In this document: positions 1 through 11,720 of the stretch, one piece after another
Layout: the number at the start of each line of letters is the position of its first letter
How positions within the stretch are numbered: the stretch's first letter is position 1
DNA from: Porphyra umbilicalis
Lineage: Eukaryota > Rhodophyta > Bangiophyceae > Bangiales > Bangiaceae
Assembly (NCBI GenBank): GCA_002049455.2
Contig: KV919084.1
Coordinates: forward strand, 22,394-86,393
Direction: 5' to 3'
Length of the DNA stretch: 64,000 bases
Position numbers and translations under genes: made by a program
Notes under the pieces: model-generated
The model's input: the letters and a program-made list of their open reading frames with translations, nothing else
What the model was told of the DNA's origin: nothing
The model's database searches: none

Positions 1-150
1 ACGCCGACGGTTGCCCCAAGTACCATAGCGCACCACTCTCCCTCCACCGACCACCCATGCCCGAGCCCCATGCGATCAATCGGTCGACAGACAACCCCGC
101 AGCGTGTTGCAGAATAACAAGAGGAGTGCGACATGCGAAGCAAAGGCACC

Positions 151-605
151 TGAATGTCGTTGAGCGAAGCCTGCATCTTCCTAGATGCACCGGGTTCCGT
201 CGATCCTTCGCTTGCCCTAGATAGACGCTCAGTCAGAGCAGAAATGAGCTTCTCGAGCCCCGCAAAGCGCTTCATCTTTGCTCCGTTCCTGGAATCGGGG
301 CCGTCGACTGAAGAAGAATTCCTTTCCATGCGGTGCAGCACGGACACCGATTGCGACTTGACGACAACGAGCTCAACGCGATAGCGTATCTGCTCCCAAA
401 AAAAGCACGAGAAGCCAGCTCTATCAGCATCGTACACCTCACGAGACATCGGAGGCAGGGGTTCCTCATCCACGCCATTTCCAGCCGCGGCACTGGTGGC
501 GCATGCCGCAGCGGAGCCCTCACCACGAGGGGCCCGGGAGATCCTGGCCGTATGACGCCTCCCGGACGAGGGACGAGCCGATCGAGGTGATCAGCGAGCA
601 TCAAA
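151..605 (-). CDS. Probable downstream exon of unknown family A gene, copy 1
   Basis: The minus strand has an open frame here that lacks its own start and reads as real protein rather than GC-driven noise. It contains SREVYDADRAGFSCFFWEQ and then a helical, coiled-coil-like stretch (LEKLISALTERLSRA near position 250). It ends at LNDIQ followed by GTGCC near 153, which could be a splice donor, so the gene would continue leftward out of the window. It lies about 300 bp downstream of the 903-1901 frame on the same strand and could belong to the same transcription unit. No domain is recognised. Exon boundaries are guesses from frame and GT/AG signals. Confidence 0.35.
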
Positions 606-902
606 GGACGGGGACGCCGGAAGAGTGACGTACGCTAGTACGAAGTCGTCGTCATTCATGTCGTCGCTGCACTCGACGCCGGTACAGTGCTGCTGGCATC
701 CTCGGCCGCGGGTCGGCAGGACGCGGCGGTCACATCAGCTTACGACGCACAACTGAAAACCGCGGCGGTCAGAGCCGCGTTGTACGAAGGCGCGGGGGGC
801 GGCTGCACCGAAGCGCCGGGAAAAATGGGGGTAGCTAAGCCCCTGAATCACGACAGCAATACGCTGCAGCATCGCGTCTCCAGCCCCTGGAACACCGCCC
901 GT

Positions 903-1901
903 TCACACACTCTTGGTCGGCGACGCACCAGAGGTGCCCACAGCGTTGGCGGCTCTATCTACGTCGCTGTGGACGTCACCGTTCGCGCCGCCTACCTCAA
1001 TCGTTCCGTCCCCGGGAGCAGTTTTTCCGTCGAAGTAGTCTAGCTCGTCGTCGCCGTCGGCGACACCGTCCTCGCCGTCGTTGGACCCTTGAAAAAAACC
1101 GGCTGCGGCCGGTGAGCCTTCCTCGGGCGGCGTTGGCGGATCGACATACATACGCGGGACATACCGTGGGAGGGCAGACATGACGGCAGCCCGGAGCTTG
1201 AAGCTGCGGCGGGGACGACGAGGCAAACTCTACCGGCGAGGATCACTAGGAAACAGCGACCGCTGCGCGGAAGGCATCTCCATTGTTCGAGGAGCCGCAT
1301 TCGCCAGCAGCTCGTGGCTCGCCGCACGCGAGCGCCCAGACCAGTCCGCGAGGAAGTCAAGAATCGGTGCAACCGGACCCACGGAGGGCTCGTCATCGCT
1401 GCGTCCGCAAGAAATGGAAGCCACCACACGTGGTTTACACGGTGGTCCCGGTATCTGGAGCTACTGGTTGCGGTCTTGGGAAATAGCCGCCACGACGGCC
1501 TCACGGGCACGGTTGGCGGCCACAGCAGCCTCCCCGAGCACTCCCCCGCCGGCGCACGACGCCTGAGGCACCGCAGACTCCCCGGCTCCCGCAATTGGCG
1601 CCCCGAGCACCTCGTCTGAGGCCGTGGAAGCACGAGCGGCTTCTGTCTCCTCGTTCTGAATCTCGATCTTCTGCTCCTGCAGAACCTTTCCGAGTAGGCC
1701 GTCGAGCTCGCGCGTCGGCCGCAGTCGGCCACCGACCGACAGGGCTCCGACAGATGTAGTCGCCAACTTCGCCATCTTGACCGGGTCGTCGACGTCGATA
1801 AGCTGCTCGATAGGTTGTCGTTCCGAGCGGCGAGAAAAGGTGGCTGCCGATCCGCTGGCCGCAACGGGTAAAGCGGCAGCGACAGGCGGCAGCGTGTCCA
1901 C
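903..1901 (-). pseudogene. Unknown family A protein, copy 1, with two in-frame TAG stops
   Basis: One minus-strand frame runs from ATG at 1901 to a stop at 903, interrupted only by TAG codons at about 1461-1463 and 1230-1232, with no frameshift. The N-terminal part has an acidic motif (LIDVDDP) and a helical stretch LQEQKIEIQNEETEAARAS. The C-terminal part has a basic segment FKLRAAVMSALPRYVPRMY and an acidic tail (DGDDELDYFDG). The layout matches the gene at 12.6-16.0 kb: an acidic IDIDDP motif, a helix containing YYQKMDVKIQDAQAARAAS, then KAAVMSVVSSAPRMM. The two are therefore probably diverged paralogues. No enzyme motif is seen. The stops make a decayed copy likely, although readthrough or recoding cannot be excluded from sequence alone. 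Confidence 0.5.
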
Positions 1902-2009
1902 GTCAATGATATCCTCCTACGCTGCACAAGTAGACGACGGTGGCTGTAAGGTACGAGCACCGCCCCGAACGGGGCCGGGCGGAGGTGCTATCCCCGGGGG
2001 CGGCGAATG

Positions 2010-3280
2010 AAGCGACCAAGAGAAGGAGGGGGGTGAGGGAAGAAGAAGAGTGGTGGTGTGGTTGTAAAGAGTCGCGACAGAGACGAATACTCCGCGGAAA
2101 GCGACAGTGGAAAACGTCAGTGGGTCGTTCAGGACCGGCTGTCCGCCTGGACCCGCGTTCAGCGGAGCTCCGTTGTCAACTCCTCCCACAAGTAGAGGGG
2201 AGAAGTATGGCATGCTACCGAGACAGCCAAAGAGAGCTTGCGAACCAGCGGCCGCCTCTCACCAGAGCAGAGCCCGCTCAGCCCTCCACGCCAACACGAC
2301 GCGCACGCCCCACGTCTCACCTTGGTAGCGTGTGGGCCAACAGGTGTGAGAGACCAGAGCACGGTGACAACCCACGCTCAGGTCCATGTGCGGCGTTCAG
2401 GCCTGCGGGAGTACCTCCAGCTGCCTGCAGTGCAGAATGGCCGGCAGCAAGTGCTTCACTCCTCCTGCCAGCGCCCCTTCCTCGCGCCAGGGTCGGGGGG
2501 AAGAGTAGTGGCAAGTCACGCAACACCGCGCCCCGCATCGCACCGGTGCGCGCACACCCACGTCCTTCCCACCGCTCACTGGGCGCCTCCCCGATACAAA
2601 CAGCTAGGCTGGGTACCAGGCAACACGCCGCTCAGGGCACAGTCGCCCACGCATCGCGACGACCCACGCGACACCGCACGCACCCAGCGTCAGTCCAGCG
2701 TAAGCACGCGAGCAAGAGCGCATCGACAGTGCCTGTTGGAGCCGTCGACCGACGACCGGCGTGTCTGGCAAGGGAAATGGGACTCCCAGGCGAGGCCTTG
2801 CTCACCACCAAGCACAACTCGAAGCGCAGATTCCATGCCGCTTGTGCCCGACAACACGAGGCTGCCCACTCGCGGGGTCCTGGCACCACGCGCTTGCCCT
2901 CTCACGGGGTCCAGGGGCGGACGGGGTGACGAACGCAAGCATCATGGCACCGAGAATCGACCCAGGGGTGCGACGCGCGCGAGGACGACGCCTGCCGCAA
3001 AGCGGTAGGCAAGCGGCCACACCGAGGAGGACGGCCCGAGAGACGCGGGTGGGTTGGTCAAGGGGGGGGGGGGGGGGCGCGAGGGCGGGGGGGGGGGGGG
3101 GGTGTGGTTCCTCATGAGGCGACGGGCGGTAGTTGCCCACTGCGGCCGTCGGTGCCGAAGCTGGTGCGTCTTCGTGGGTGGGGAGGCGAGTTCTGTGGAA
3201 GGCTGTTGGAACGGGAGACGCCAAGGAGACGACCAGCCACGGAGATTATATCCCTTGCCAATCTGCAACAGACGATGGCT
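2010..3280. other. Stretch without a convincing gene
   Basis: Overlapping open frames exist on both strands but none has recognisable domains or non-repetitive composition. Two long G runs lie at about 3061-3077 and 3086-3101. If 903-1901 is a gene, its promoter would fall at the left end of this stretch. Confidence 0.5.
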
Positions 3281-3562
3281 TCAAGGAATTCCAAGCCGCT
3301 CGGAAGTTGATTTTTCTTTCAGGCAGTCTACTTCTCTTTCTGTATATCGCGCACCAATAGCACCGCATAGCCGGTACATTTGATCACCTGATACAGTCGA
3401 GAAGTTGGAGGGCTCGTAAATTTGGCACTTCATTTCCAAGTCAAGCTGCAATATTCCTTCAGGTGTGTTCATCGTCTTCGGCAATGCTCTTCCAAAGCTC
3501 GGATCGACCACTACCTCCTCCTCAACAGTACCTACCGAGACGAGCTCCTCTAGGCGCACCAC
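3281..3562 (-). CDS. Short hypothetical open frame
   Basis: This is a 93-codon minus-strand frame of balanced composition, unlike the Arg/Pro-rich shadow frames around it. It includes LEELVSVGTVEEEVVVDPSF and GDQMYRLCGAIGARYTEREVD. I do not recognise a family. The listed start is not necessarily an ATG, and the frame may be an exon fragment or chance. It lies in a lower-GC patch between family A copy 1 and the Plavaka-like element. Confidence 0.2.
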   Translation of the reverse strand: MVRLEELVSVGTVEEEVVVDPSFGRALPKTMNTPEGILQLDLEMKCQIYEPSNFSTVSGDQMYRLCGAIGARYTEREVDCLKEKSTSERLGIP

Positions 3563-4144
3563 TCACCAGGTCTCGCGTCTGACAACACCAGCTCAAGCGG
3601 TGACATCGTTTGGGCCTCCAAATGATCATGTACGTTCCGTGGTGGTTTTTCGGTGCCATTGACTGCGCTGTGTGACGGCTCTTTGCCCTCAGCAACGGAG
3701 CTGGGTGTATACCCGAGTCGAGCTGCCGAGCTCAGAGCACACCGAACAAGTTCAAGCCACCCGCCACTGACACTGAGCTAATTCCCAGATCAGTTGGTTT
3801 CCTATTGTCAGGTACAGCACTGTCGGTCGCTCTTCTCTCCCATGCCCACGCCGAAGTGTCTCTCCCAACGACCAGGCCTCTCTGGCATGCACGCATCTAC
3901 GTTGGTTGCGCACGTTGTCGGCCATGCAATAGCCCCCAACCTCCGCAACTCTGGACGCGCTATAGCCAGAGCTCCACTCCGCCCCCGCCCTCCACGCTGT
4001 CAATGTGCATTTTTCCTCCGCCAGTGTCGTGTCCACGACGTCGAGCGTACGTTACCACTTTCTTTAAGGGTATGAACGAAGGAGCAGGCTCTTGTAGCCG
4101 TGTTCTCTCGCGCTGCCTGATTTACAATTGCCACCCGCGCCGAT
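3563..4144. other. Spacer before the Plavaka-like element
   Basis: No convincing gene is seen. The left end of the DNA transposon at 4.1-8.6 kb probably lies here, but I could not pick out a terminal inverted repeat by eye. Confidence 0.4.
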
Positions 4145-5137
4145 GTGGTGTTGGTACTCGCATCTCGTTTACGTGGAGATTTATATTTAGAATGCCCCGT
4201 TGGTACTGACCCGATACTCTACGTTGGCTTTTCCGCTGTGCTCCTTGTCATACCCGGTCTGTTGTCAAATGCGCATCTCGGCTGCATTAAGGTGTGTCAG
4301 GTCATTGAGCATGAAGATTCGCACCGCCATGCAGGCACGTTCTGGATGTGTTGGTACTGCGCGAGTGTCTTCATGACGCAGACAGCCCGTATGCACCACA
4401 TGAGTCGTCTCCATGCTGATAGAAAGCGGCTGGCACCACCAGGCGGGTTTGTGGAGCTCCACCTCCTAACTAAGGCCGCCCGCCGTGTCGCACTTGAGGT
4501 GGCGGCGACGGCGACGCCCCCTACGTCACGAGCAGAAGGTGGTGATGGCCCGGGTATGGCACCCCCCACGACACGAGCAGCAGGTGATGTTGGCCGAGCT
4601 GCGGCGCCCTCAACCACCACGGCATCCACCGTGGTCCTCTCCGCGACGCCGACGCCCATCTGCTTGTGCGAGCCTTGTGGAGGATCTGAGTCTGTTAATC
4701 CCGCCGTTGGTGGGCTCGGTGTTATGCGTGTCCCCATGGATAACTATGCGCGCGTCACCCTGGCTGTGCCGCGGCATCGCAACGTCTTCCAAGCGTCGAC
4801 GGCCGCCTGTATCGGAGCCTACTTCGAGGCTCAGCCAAAGGCATGTATGACTAAGCGCCTCGTGCCCTCCTCGGTTGGCGAAAGACCGTCACGGTTCAGC
4901 ACACGTCTTTTGCAAGAGAAGCTCAAGTTTGTCTTGTGCGTGGGCGGCCCGGGCCTGTCCAAATCATACAAGATGTGGTACGCTTCCGTGCTTTCAATGG
5001 CTGAAAGGGGTGGTCGTGGTCGGGACGTTTCACGGGGTGCCACTGGGGACGCGGTGCGCAGAATCGCCGGCTCCCTGCAGCGGACGATACCGTGGTGGAG
5101 GCAGTTACCAGCAGCTTCGGTGAAGACCCTCGTGTAG
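4145..5137 (+). pseudogene. Transposase fragment, N-terminal C2H2 zinc finger
   Basis: This frame encodes a classical C2H2 pattern, CWYCASVFMTQTARMHHMSR followed closely by LH, near residues 60-85. A Thr/Ala/Pro-rich linker follows, then a denser block (KFVLCVGGPGLSKSYKMWYA) near the end. DNA-binding fingers at the N terminus are common in Plavaka-type transposases. The frame closes at 5137, and the apparent continuation is in another phase (ADDTVVEAVTSSFGEDP around 5077-5120), so a frameshift near 5040-5090 is likely. The first codon of the open frame is GTG, and no reliable ATG start was found. Confidence 0.45.
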
Positions 5138-6343
5138 AGAAGGCGCCAGGAGGAGAGAGCTCGGACGGCTCGGACGACATGCATAGGGAGCTCGGCCAGG
5201 CGCTTACTTCCAAGCGTTCTTTCGCAGCCGCAGTACGGAAGCAGCAGTGTCGTGTACTGTCAAGGCTTCTTTGGGAAGAGACGCCGATTATGGTCGAGGC
5301 CGTGAGGTATCTCTTCTACTCAAGCGACCTGCTTCTGGCTGCTTTTGACCTGTCACAGAACGCTGGACTCGTGCAGCTCTGGGGTGAGGAGCTCGGGGTG
5401 GGTGTTGATGGGTCGACGTTGCGCGCGGACATGCTTGACACTTACATTTTTCTGATGGGGGAGCGTCCAGTGCGTCGCGTTCACGGCTCGCTCTCGTTCG
5501 TGTTCGGAATGCAGCTCTTTATTGACGAGACTGTTATGTCCTGGTGCGGGGCACATTACGTGTACCCAATCCGCGCACGTGTGTTGAATGTGCGCGACCG
5601 CCGCGCGCAATGGGTGACTGTCGCCTACGTTCTTCACGTTGGCAAGCCTGCGGCTCGCACCACAACGACCCGGCGCCGTGCAAGCGACGCTCGAAACGGT
5701 TTGGTGCAGCAATGTCTCGCGGTCCTCCTCCTTAATTTTGTTGGCGCAAGCCTGACTGGTGTTACGGTGGAGTTCTCTGGACCGCAGGCGCTGACGGCTG
5801 TGCCGCTTCTGGTCGGCATCGTGGCGGCCACGGCGTCATGTGACAGGTAGACCTGCGGGCGTCGGTGCGCCGCTTCGTGATGTGACCGCCGTGATGGACG
5901 CTCAGCTGGACGGTGCGCGTGCCCGCGACCGGGACCCGCGGCCTTCCTTGCGCGACTACCTTCGGATGGAGCACAGCGCCCTTGCCTTCCTACCAGCCCT
6001 TGGAGCTGTGTGGGGCCTGATAACGGACATCAAGCAATTCTACAAAGTCAGCTCCATTGATTTAATGCACGTGAGGAAGCTTGGTGTGGTGCGCATGGTG
6101 GCGCAACGCTTTGCCTCCCTCTTTCGTGTCGCATGTGCCGGGCAAGACGCTCGCCTCGGTCCTGTACCCGCATTGCTAGACGCCGTGAAATTGAGAGTCT
6201 GGGAGATGGGGCACTTGAACGTGCCTTGTCCAACACCACCCGGGTACGTTGTCGCAGTGATGATGCCAGAAGCACCTCTCCCATCGTTTCCCCCCTATCC
6301 TCTAGCTTTCGTTCTGCATTCCGCAAACATGGTAGCACACTGA
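5092..6343 (+). pseudogene. Transposase fragment, DDE core
   Basis: Two overlapping frames (to about 5850, then from 5840) carry the middle of the transposase. The first contains FGMQLFIDETVMSWCGAHYV, YPIRARVLN and QWVTVAYVLHVGKP. This matches the pattern of Plavaka-like enzymes in which a catalytic Asp is followed by a Thr and a YP-x-x-x-x-x-LN strand. It then has QCLAVLLLNFVGASLTGVTV. The second has KQFYKVSSIDLMHVRKLGV, in the place where relatives carry a D-x-(L/M)-H block. The phase changes at about 5845. Catalytic acids beyond the first Asp cannot be assigned with confidence. Confidence 0.45.
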
Positions 6344-6813
6344 CGGTTGTGTGTTGCTTCTTATGATCCATGACACGTCGCGCATCCCCGCTGATCTTAG
6401 AATTATATGAACAGCTTCTTTGTTCCACCCACCGTGAAGCAACTGCAGATGAAGGGGTGCTTAAGGCGACACGGGTTTGTTATAATGCCCCACATGATTG
6501 CCGGTGCTGCGGGCCGGATGAGCAGCGCCATGTGCGGCACGCGGACGCGGCTCCAGCGCCCTGCCCAGTCAAGGTGGCTCTTTCGGATTTGAAAAGCAAG
6601 ATGACATTACAGAAGTTGCCTGAAAGCGCCGCGATTCTGGTGTGGCCTCCAGTGGCTCTGATCGACACTCTCATGTCGGAGCGGCGATTTGGCAGCCCGT
6701 CTTCCTCGCCGCCACGTCCGCCCGTCGCCGGATCATCCCGCACTGTGCTCTTGATGGCTGTGCCGCCATCCTGCCGCCTCTCCTTTCGCCCCTTATGCTT
6801 CCAAGCATCTTGA

Positions 6814-7375
6814 GGGCCGGCCCTGGAGGTCAACAACTATATTGTAAAGGAGGGTCCGCATACAACCATGATGTGCGTTCAGCAGGACCGGACAACACGA
6901 GCTCTGCCGTCAACGAAGGCAACCCAGTTACTCTGGGTTCGTTTGTTGATAGTCTATGGTGGACCGTATGTTTTTGACACTATGGTGATCAGCGCTCTGA
7001 GTTGAACCCAATGGTATGAAAAGAACGCATCCGACCGCTATCGGCTCGGGCAGTAAACTGCATCTTCTTCGAACTTGGCTTGTCGGATGTCATGTCTTGC
7101 GCATGAGCGCCGAAGACAGATCCGAGACTTGCTTTCACACTGGGAAAGGACTCAAGGGCATCTCGCCTGATGAGTAGGTGTCATGAGCTGATTGGCCCAC
7201 ATCCACTTCCTCAGGAGGAACTGAGGACGTGGAGGTAGTGAGTGCTATGTTTCCCAACCCCACTGCCGGCCACCGCTACCGCCAATAGAAAGTCAAAATT
7301 GTTGTACTGATCCAATCAGGTGGCTTCCTGGGCCCAGAAATCCAAAAGAGCCGCAGAAGCCGGTCTTAGCTAGGC
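6814..7375 (+). other. Non-coding or decayed gap inside the Plavaka-like element
   Basis: No frame longer than about 60 codons links the two transposase blocks here. It could be an intron or a decayed stretch. I see no other feature. Confidence 0.35.
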
Positions 7376-8176
7376 GTGGCGCCGGTTGCTGCTGCGGCCG
7401 TGCGGCGGTCTGCCAGTGAAATGGAGGAGCTTGACGACGGACATGAGCTTGACGGCGCCGTGCTCCGAGCAGCGGACGAGGTGCTTTCGGACCCGGTAGT
7501 CCCTGAATTGGTGTCTTCCGCCAAGTATCAGCGGCTGTATGGGAACCTTCTTCTTCACAGAACGGTTTTAGACGTGTATTGCCGCCCGGCCGCACTGGGA
7601 GGGAAGCTGATGGGCGACAATATTGAAGACACGACGCACAAAACAGAGCTGGAGATGCGCGCACTTGCCGACGAGGCGCAAGAGTTCATGGTTGACTGCG
7701 TCGACCTCCTCTTGGGCCCTGCGCACACCACTAAGGCCCATCTGCTTGCAAACCACCTCCTCGCCGCGTTGCTCGCAAATGGCAACCTGCGAAAGGGGAT
7801 CACCAGAGAGAACAAGGCCTTGCACGGTCCTTGCAAGAGGATATACTGCCGGACAAACAAGCGCGACCCGACCATCGTCTTGCAGATGATGAGGGCCGCT
7901 GAGATACCGAGAGAGGTGTTGCGTGAGCTGATGGACACGGGCGCCAATGACGGAGACGAAGGATATGGCCTGGATATGCTCCTGAAGAAAGCTCTGGACG
8001 AAGGCGACGTACCAACATCTCCGATGGAAACGCTGGCTCGGTCTCATCAAGGGCGGCGCGTGACCATTGCCGACTTTAGCAGATGCCGGGCATGGCCATG
8101 CTCGGCACGTTGCTCGATAAGGAATAGCATTGCATTGTTGCGACGTCTCCTTCCTTCGTTTTTTACTGTTCGTTAG
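7376..8176 (+). pseudogene. Transposase fragment, C-terminal region
   Basis: A 266-codon frame begins with an acidic segment (EMEELDDGHELDGAVLRAAD) and contains TTKAHLLANHLLAALLANGN, ENKALHGPCKRIYCRTNKRD and TIVLQMMRAAEIPREVL. Related transposases have a K-x-H...H...E...H...NKRD arrangement at this point. The Glu of ENKALH is a candidate for the third catalytic acid, but that is inference. A further plus frame (8302-8646, with VVLRPLKQVPSIPD) may be the very end of the protein in another phase. Confidence 0.45.
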
Positions 8177-8649
8177 AGTGGGGCGCCGCGTCCATCGCGC
8201 AGACGGCGTGAGCGAGCGCAAGCTACCTTGGGCAGCCTCGTCACAACTACCTTTGGTACACCGACAACGGTGGTCAACGGCAGCTGTGTTGGGCTCAACT
8301 GGTGGTGCGGATGCTCCGTAAAGTTATGGACGACATTGTCGTGCTGCGGCCGCTCAAACAGGTCCCGTCCATTCCCGATTGCTCGCTCTCACGCTCGGGT
8401 AACAGGCGAAAGGCCTGGGACTTTGCGGGTTCTACCTGTGAGTGGCCGGTGCTTGCTGGTGTGCCTCTTTCCGCCTTCCTGCGTAATGAGCACGTCGTGG
8501 CCCACGTTTTAAACTTGGGGGACCGGCATGGTCTGCATGCGCCGCCATCCAACGTTCCGGACACTGCGGCCGAGCCCCGCGCACAGCGCTCTTTCATAGA
8601 CCACTTCTTCCCCTTCACGTCTCGCGTGCACTGCCCGAGCAGCTAGGCC

Positions 8650-9191
8650 GTTGCAACTTGGAGTGCTGCACTGTGCATCAAAGCGGTGGGATTTCGGACG
8701 TGCAGCACGAAGGATGGAGGATCGGCGAGGGCGGGACGGGGATTGGATGACTGAGGTATGGTGGAACGTTGATCAGGGTGGGGCGCGAGGAGGGGGTGGG
8801 GCGGACGGTGGAGCCAGTGTCGGGAAACACGGGGTGTGGTCAGGGCAGAGTGGGTTTAAGTGAGTTTTTAAGACGGTCGCTGCTTCGCTCAGACTGCCAT
8901 GTATCCTTTGTGTCCCGGTGCTGAACTCCCCCACTGTGAAGAAAAGCTGAGGGAGTGCAGGGTACACGTAACCTTTACCGGTTCGAGCTCTCTCTGCGAA
9001 GGACATCGTAGGGCATAGAAACAATCAGGACTATACATGACGTGCAGCTATACGCAGAGGGAAGCAATAGTCAACGGTGGGGTCGTAGTCCCTCTCTCGG
9101 TTGTAAATGCCCAAATAGACTTCCCAATCATTGCTCGTCACGGGGTCCTTGTTCAGTGAGGGAGTCCCCGGCGGATGCTTAAAGTCGGTGC
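8650..9191. other. Spacer between transposons
   Basis: No gene or repeat is recognised. A G-rich stretch at about 8780-8830 gives only shadow frames. Confidence 0.5.
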
Positions 9192-9193
9192 TA

Positions 9194-9634
9194 TTGCTGA
9201 TCCCCCAATGCTGTCCTCATCGACCAGGAACGGTTCCTGGCGGTACGGTTCTTGTGGAACTGGCCATCTATTAGTTAAACGCAGCGGTAAACAGCTGCTC
9301 AGCACGAATCTGAGACGTCCTATTGGCTCTCCCACCGCCACTTCCGTGCAGAACCGAGATCCTTCTTTTTCTTGAGATGTTCTTCCGATTCCTTCCGTGT
9401 CAAGGGAGCAACCGGCCCGCAAACGTTGGGATATCGAGATTTTCTGGGAGATACGCAGAAAAGTGCAGAAAAACGAAGGCGTCGATTGTGCGATTGGGGG
9501 CCGTACGGGCACATTCTGTAAAGATCGGGCCAGACATGCACTGCTGTCGGACTGCTCGACCAATGAGAGATCTGTATTCATTGCCGTTCCACTACCGTTC
9601 CGGGGCGATGAGGACAGAATTGGGGGATCAGCAA
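9194..9634. mobile_element. 441-bp TA-flanked MITE, copy 1
   Basis: The element begins TTGCTGATCCCCCAATGCTG and ends with the near-perfect inverted complement (...GGGGGATCAGCAA), giving terminal inverted repeats of about 28 bp. It is flanked by TA on both sides (9192-9193 and 9635-9636). Two near-identical copies lie at 44932-45372 and 49319-49756. The size, TIRs and TA duplication fit a non-autonomous Tc1/mariner-type element. It has no transposase. This copy has a few substitutions relative to the other two, so it is probably older. Confidence 0.85.
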
Positions 9635-9774
9635 TATTGCTTCGCTAGGCAAGGCCAAGGCATCCAGACACGTTTAGTTCGGCCTATTTATGCGGAACGA
9701 GCCGCGACTCGCGATATGGCTGTGCCCGTGCCAGGATCCCCACGAGAGACCTCAACAGCCTCATAAGAGAGTTC

Positions 9775-10700
9775 AACAGCGGCGCCGAACAGAATAACGT
9801 TCTTTTTGGGGTCTGTTACCATAACAGACGGGCCAATAGATCGGCATCTGTGTGCCTAATGCCGAACAGGACGTTCTGCTCGGCGGTCTATTGGGCTGCC
9901 TCGTCCAGTGACGGCGGGCGTGGCACCCGGCCCCGCGGGGGGGGGTGACTGTCGGGGGTCGGGGACGGGTTGCTGCAGGGGCGGGGCCCGCGAGGGCGGC
10001 AGGCCGTGCCGCTCGCCGGGGACGGCGGTGGGCGCGTCTGCCCAGCTGGGGGGGCAGCGCCCGGGGGGCGGGGAGCGCCAACTGTTGCTGGGGCCCCTGC
10101 AGGACCCCCAGCAAGCGCGGCGGCGCGGCAAAGGGCGCACCCTGGGGGTGTGTGCTCGCCGCAGTGCGCCGGCCCTGGTCGGGCAGGCCGCTACCGGGGG
10201 CGGCGCCGGGCGCGGGGGCCGCCACCCCCGCCCAGCGGCGAGCGCATGCCCCCTGCCCGAACGTGGTGGGCGGGGGGAGCGGCGGGCGTTCATCCCCCAG
10301 TGGCCACGTCGGCTCCGAGTACCCTTCGTCGGCTGCCCCCTCGCGCCCGGGCTGACGGTTGCGCCACCGGCAGCTTGCCGCCCTTTGGCATAGAGTCCCC
10401 CCTCCTCACCGAGTCACATTCAGAAAATTGCAATTGAAAATCGAATCCTTATCTGACCGGATTTTCACGCCACGAACAGTCTGTCCGATATTGCTATGGT
10501 GCGCTCTCCAAAAATGAGAATGCCCAGAAAATCGGGCTTTTGCGGCCGCGTGGCGATGCGTAGTGGCCCACTCCGTTCAGCGATCTAGAATGTCGCTGCA
10601 GGCGGCAGCCCCAACAGAACGCCATTCTGTTCGGTGTCTGTTGCCGAACAGACGCCCAATAGATGCGCTTCTGTTACAGTCCTGTTCGGTGCTAGGTGCT
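9775..10700. mobile_element. AACAG/CTGTT-rich element, long copy
   Basis: The left end (9775-9895) starts AACAGCGGCGCCGAACAG and repeats AACAG or CTGTT every 10-20 bp. The right end (about 10600-10700) carries the same motifs in inverted arrangement and ends CTGTTCGGTGCTAGGTGCT. Between them lies about 700 bp of very GC-rich DNA whose open frames are all Gly/Arg/Pro-rich shadows. A short relative with the same ends lies at 11721-12000. Dense subterminal motifs in both orientations are typical of transposase-binding ends of CACTA- or Mutator-type elements, but the superfamily is not resolved. A stretch resembling the Tc1-like TIR of 43.6 kb lies inside, near 10495. Confidence 0.6.
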
Positions 10701-11720
10701 AGATCTCAGGATTCCTCGAAGGACCGTGCAGCACATGTGATCGAGAACGGGATCGGGTGCTCTGGAGCAGGGCTATTGGGAGAAAAGACTTGCGAATACA
10801 AGCTGCAATCCAACGTGGGCCGACAGTAGCTGTTTTTGCAATACATGTGAACCGCGCAATTCCTGGTCTGACGGTCAGGGCCAGTCTCTTGCGTCATGCC
10901 CACAAGACAGGGAACTAGTTCTTGACTCGATTCTACAAACACGAGCCTCAACGCACCACCAATTCGGCCTGCTACGAACAGAGGCAGAGAAGCCCCACGA
11001 GAAGTAGTGTGACCCGGTAGAAACAGTCAAGCACACGCCAGACACAGAGAAGGTTAGTGCGCCTGTTCCCACAACGACCGCGTGAGGGAAAGCGCATGCA
11101 GATCATGATCACCTACAGAGCCACTAGCGCTGCAGAGCCGGGGTCGTGCAGCAGAAACATTCCGCAGCAAGTCGTGGGGGGGGGTGCGGGGGGCTGGGGG
11201 GCGCGAGAACCGCACGCAAGGAAAGCGACATGAAACGCACAACAGGCGCTTGAGAAGCGCGCCCAGAGGCCATGCACCGATAGAACAAGTAAAAAGGTTG
11301 AGGGAGGGCGTTGACTCCAGGGGGGTGGCGGTTGAGCTGGGCAGTTCGTGGAACGAGCGGTGTTCGTGGCAGTTGGCCAAAGGTAGCGGTTGCCCAGCCG
11401 GGAAGCCATCGGAAAATGGCACGCGGGTGGTTGAGGAGACGAGGTAGAAGGCTGCCTGCACGCTGGAGGGCCGGTGGACACATTGCACCAACCCTTAACC
11501 AACGAGCTACACATAAGGACAGGGCTGGCTGAGTCGTCTTTGACATTACCAAGCGACGATGTGGCACTTCCTCGCACGGCAGACCATGACGGCCTGGGAC
11601 ACACACTTTCTTTGAAACCTGAAACAGGCTTAGGCTTTAAAAAGAACCCTAATCATCATGATGAGAGCCGTTCTACGAGCCAGATCCTGGCAGTGGAGGA
11701 ACCGACACACGAGACAGATA
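10701..11720. other. Spacer between the two AACAG/CTGTT elements
   Basis: No gene is recognised. The sequence ACCGTGCAGCACATG just right of the long copy (about 10723-10737) recurs right of the short copy (about 12022-12036), so the repeated unit may extend past the motif-rich ends. Confidence 0.45.

Larger units (their letters stand above)
4145..8646 (+). mobile_element. Decayed Plavaka/CACTA-like DNA transposon
   Basis: A series of plus-strand open frames in alternating phases lies end to end and reads like one transposase split by frameshifts, or by introns. The order is an N-terminal C2H2 finger (about 4313-4412), a core with IDET followed by YPIRARVLN (about 5521-5590), a GVTVEFSGPQ...P segment (about 5760-5830), an SSIDLMHVRKLGVVRM block (about 6050-6100), and a C-terminal KAHLLANHL...NKRDPTIV block (about 7735-7885). 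This order and these blocks resemble Plavaka-type DDE transposases of the CACTA lineage. The superfamily call rests on motif resemblance, not a search. Termini and target duplication were not located. Confidence 0.5.
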
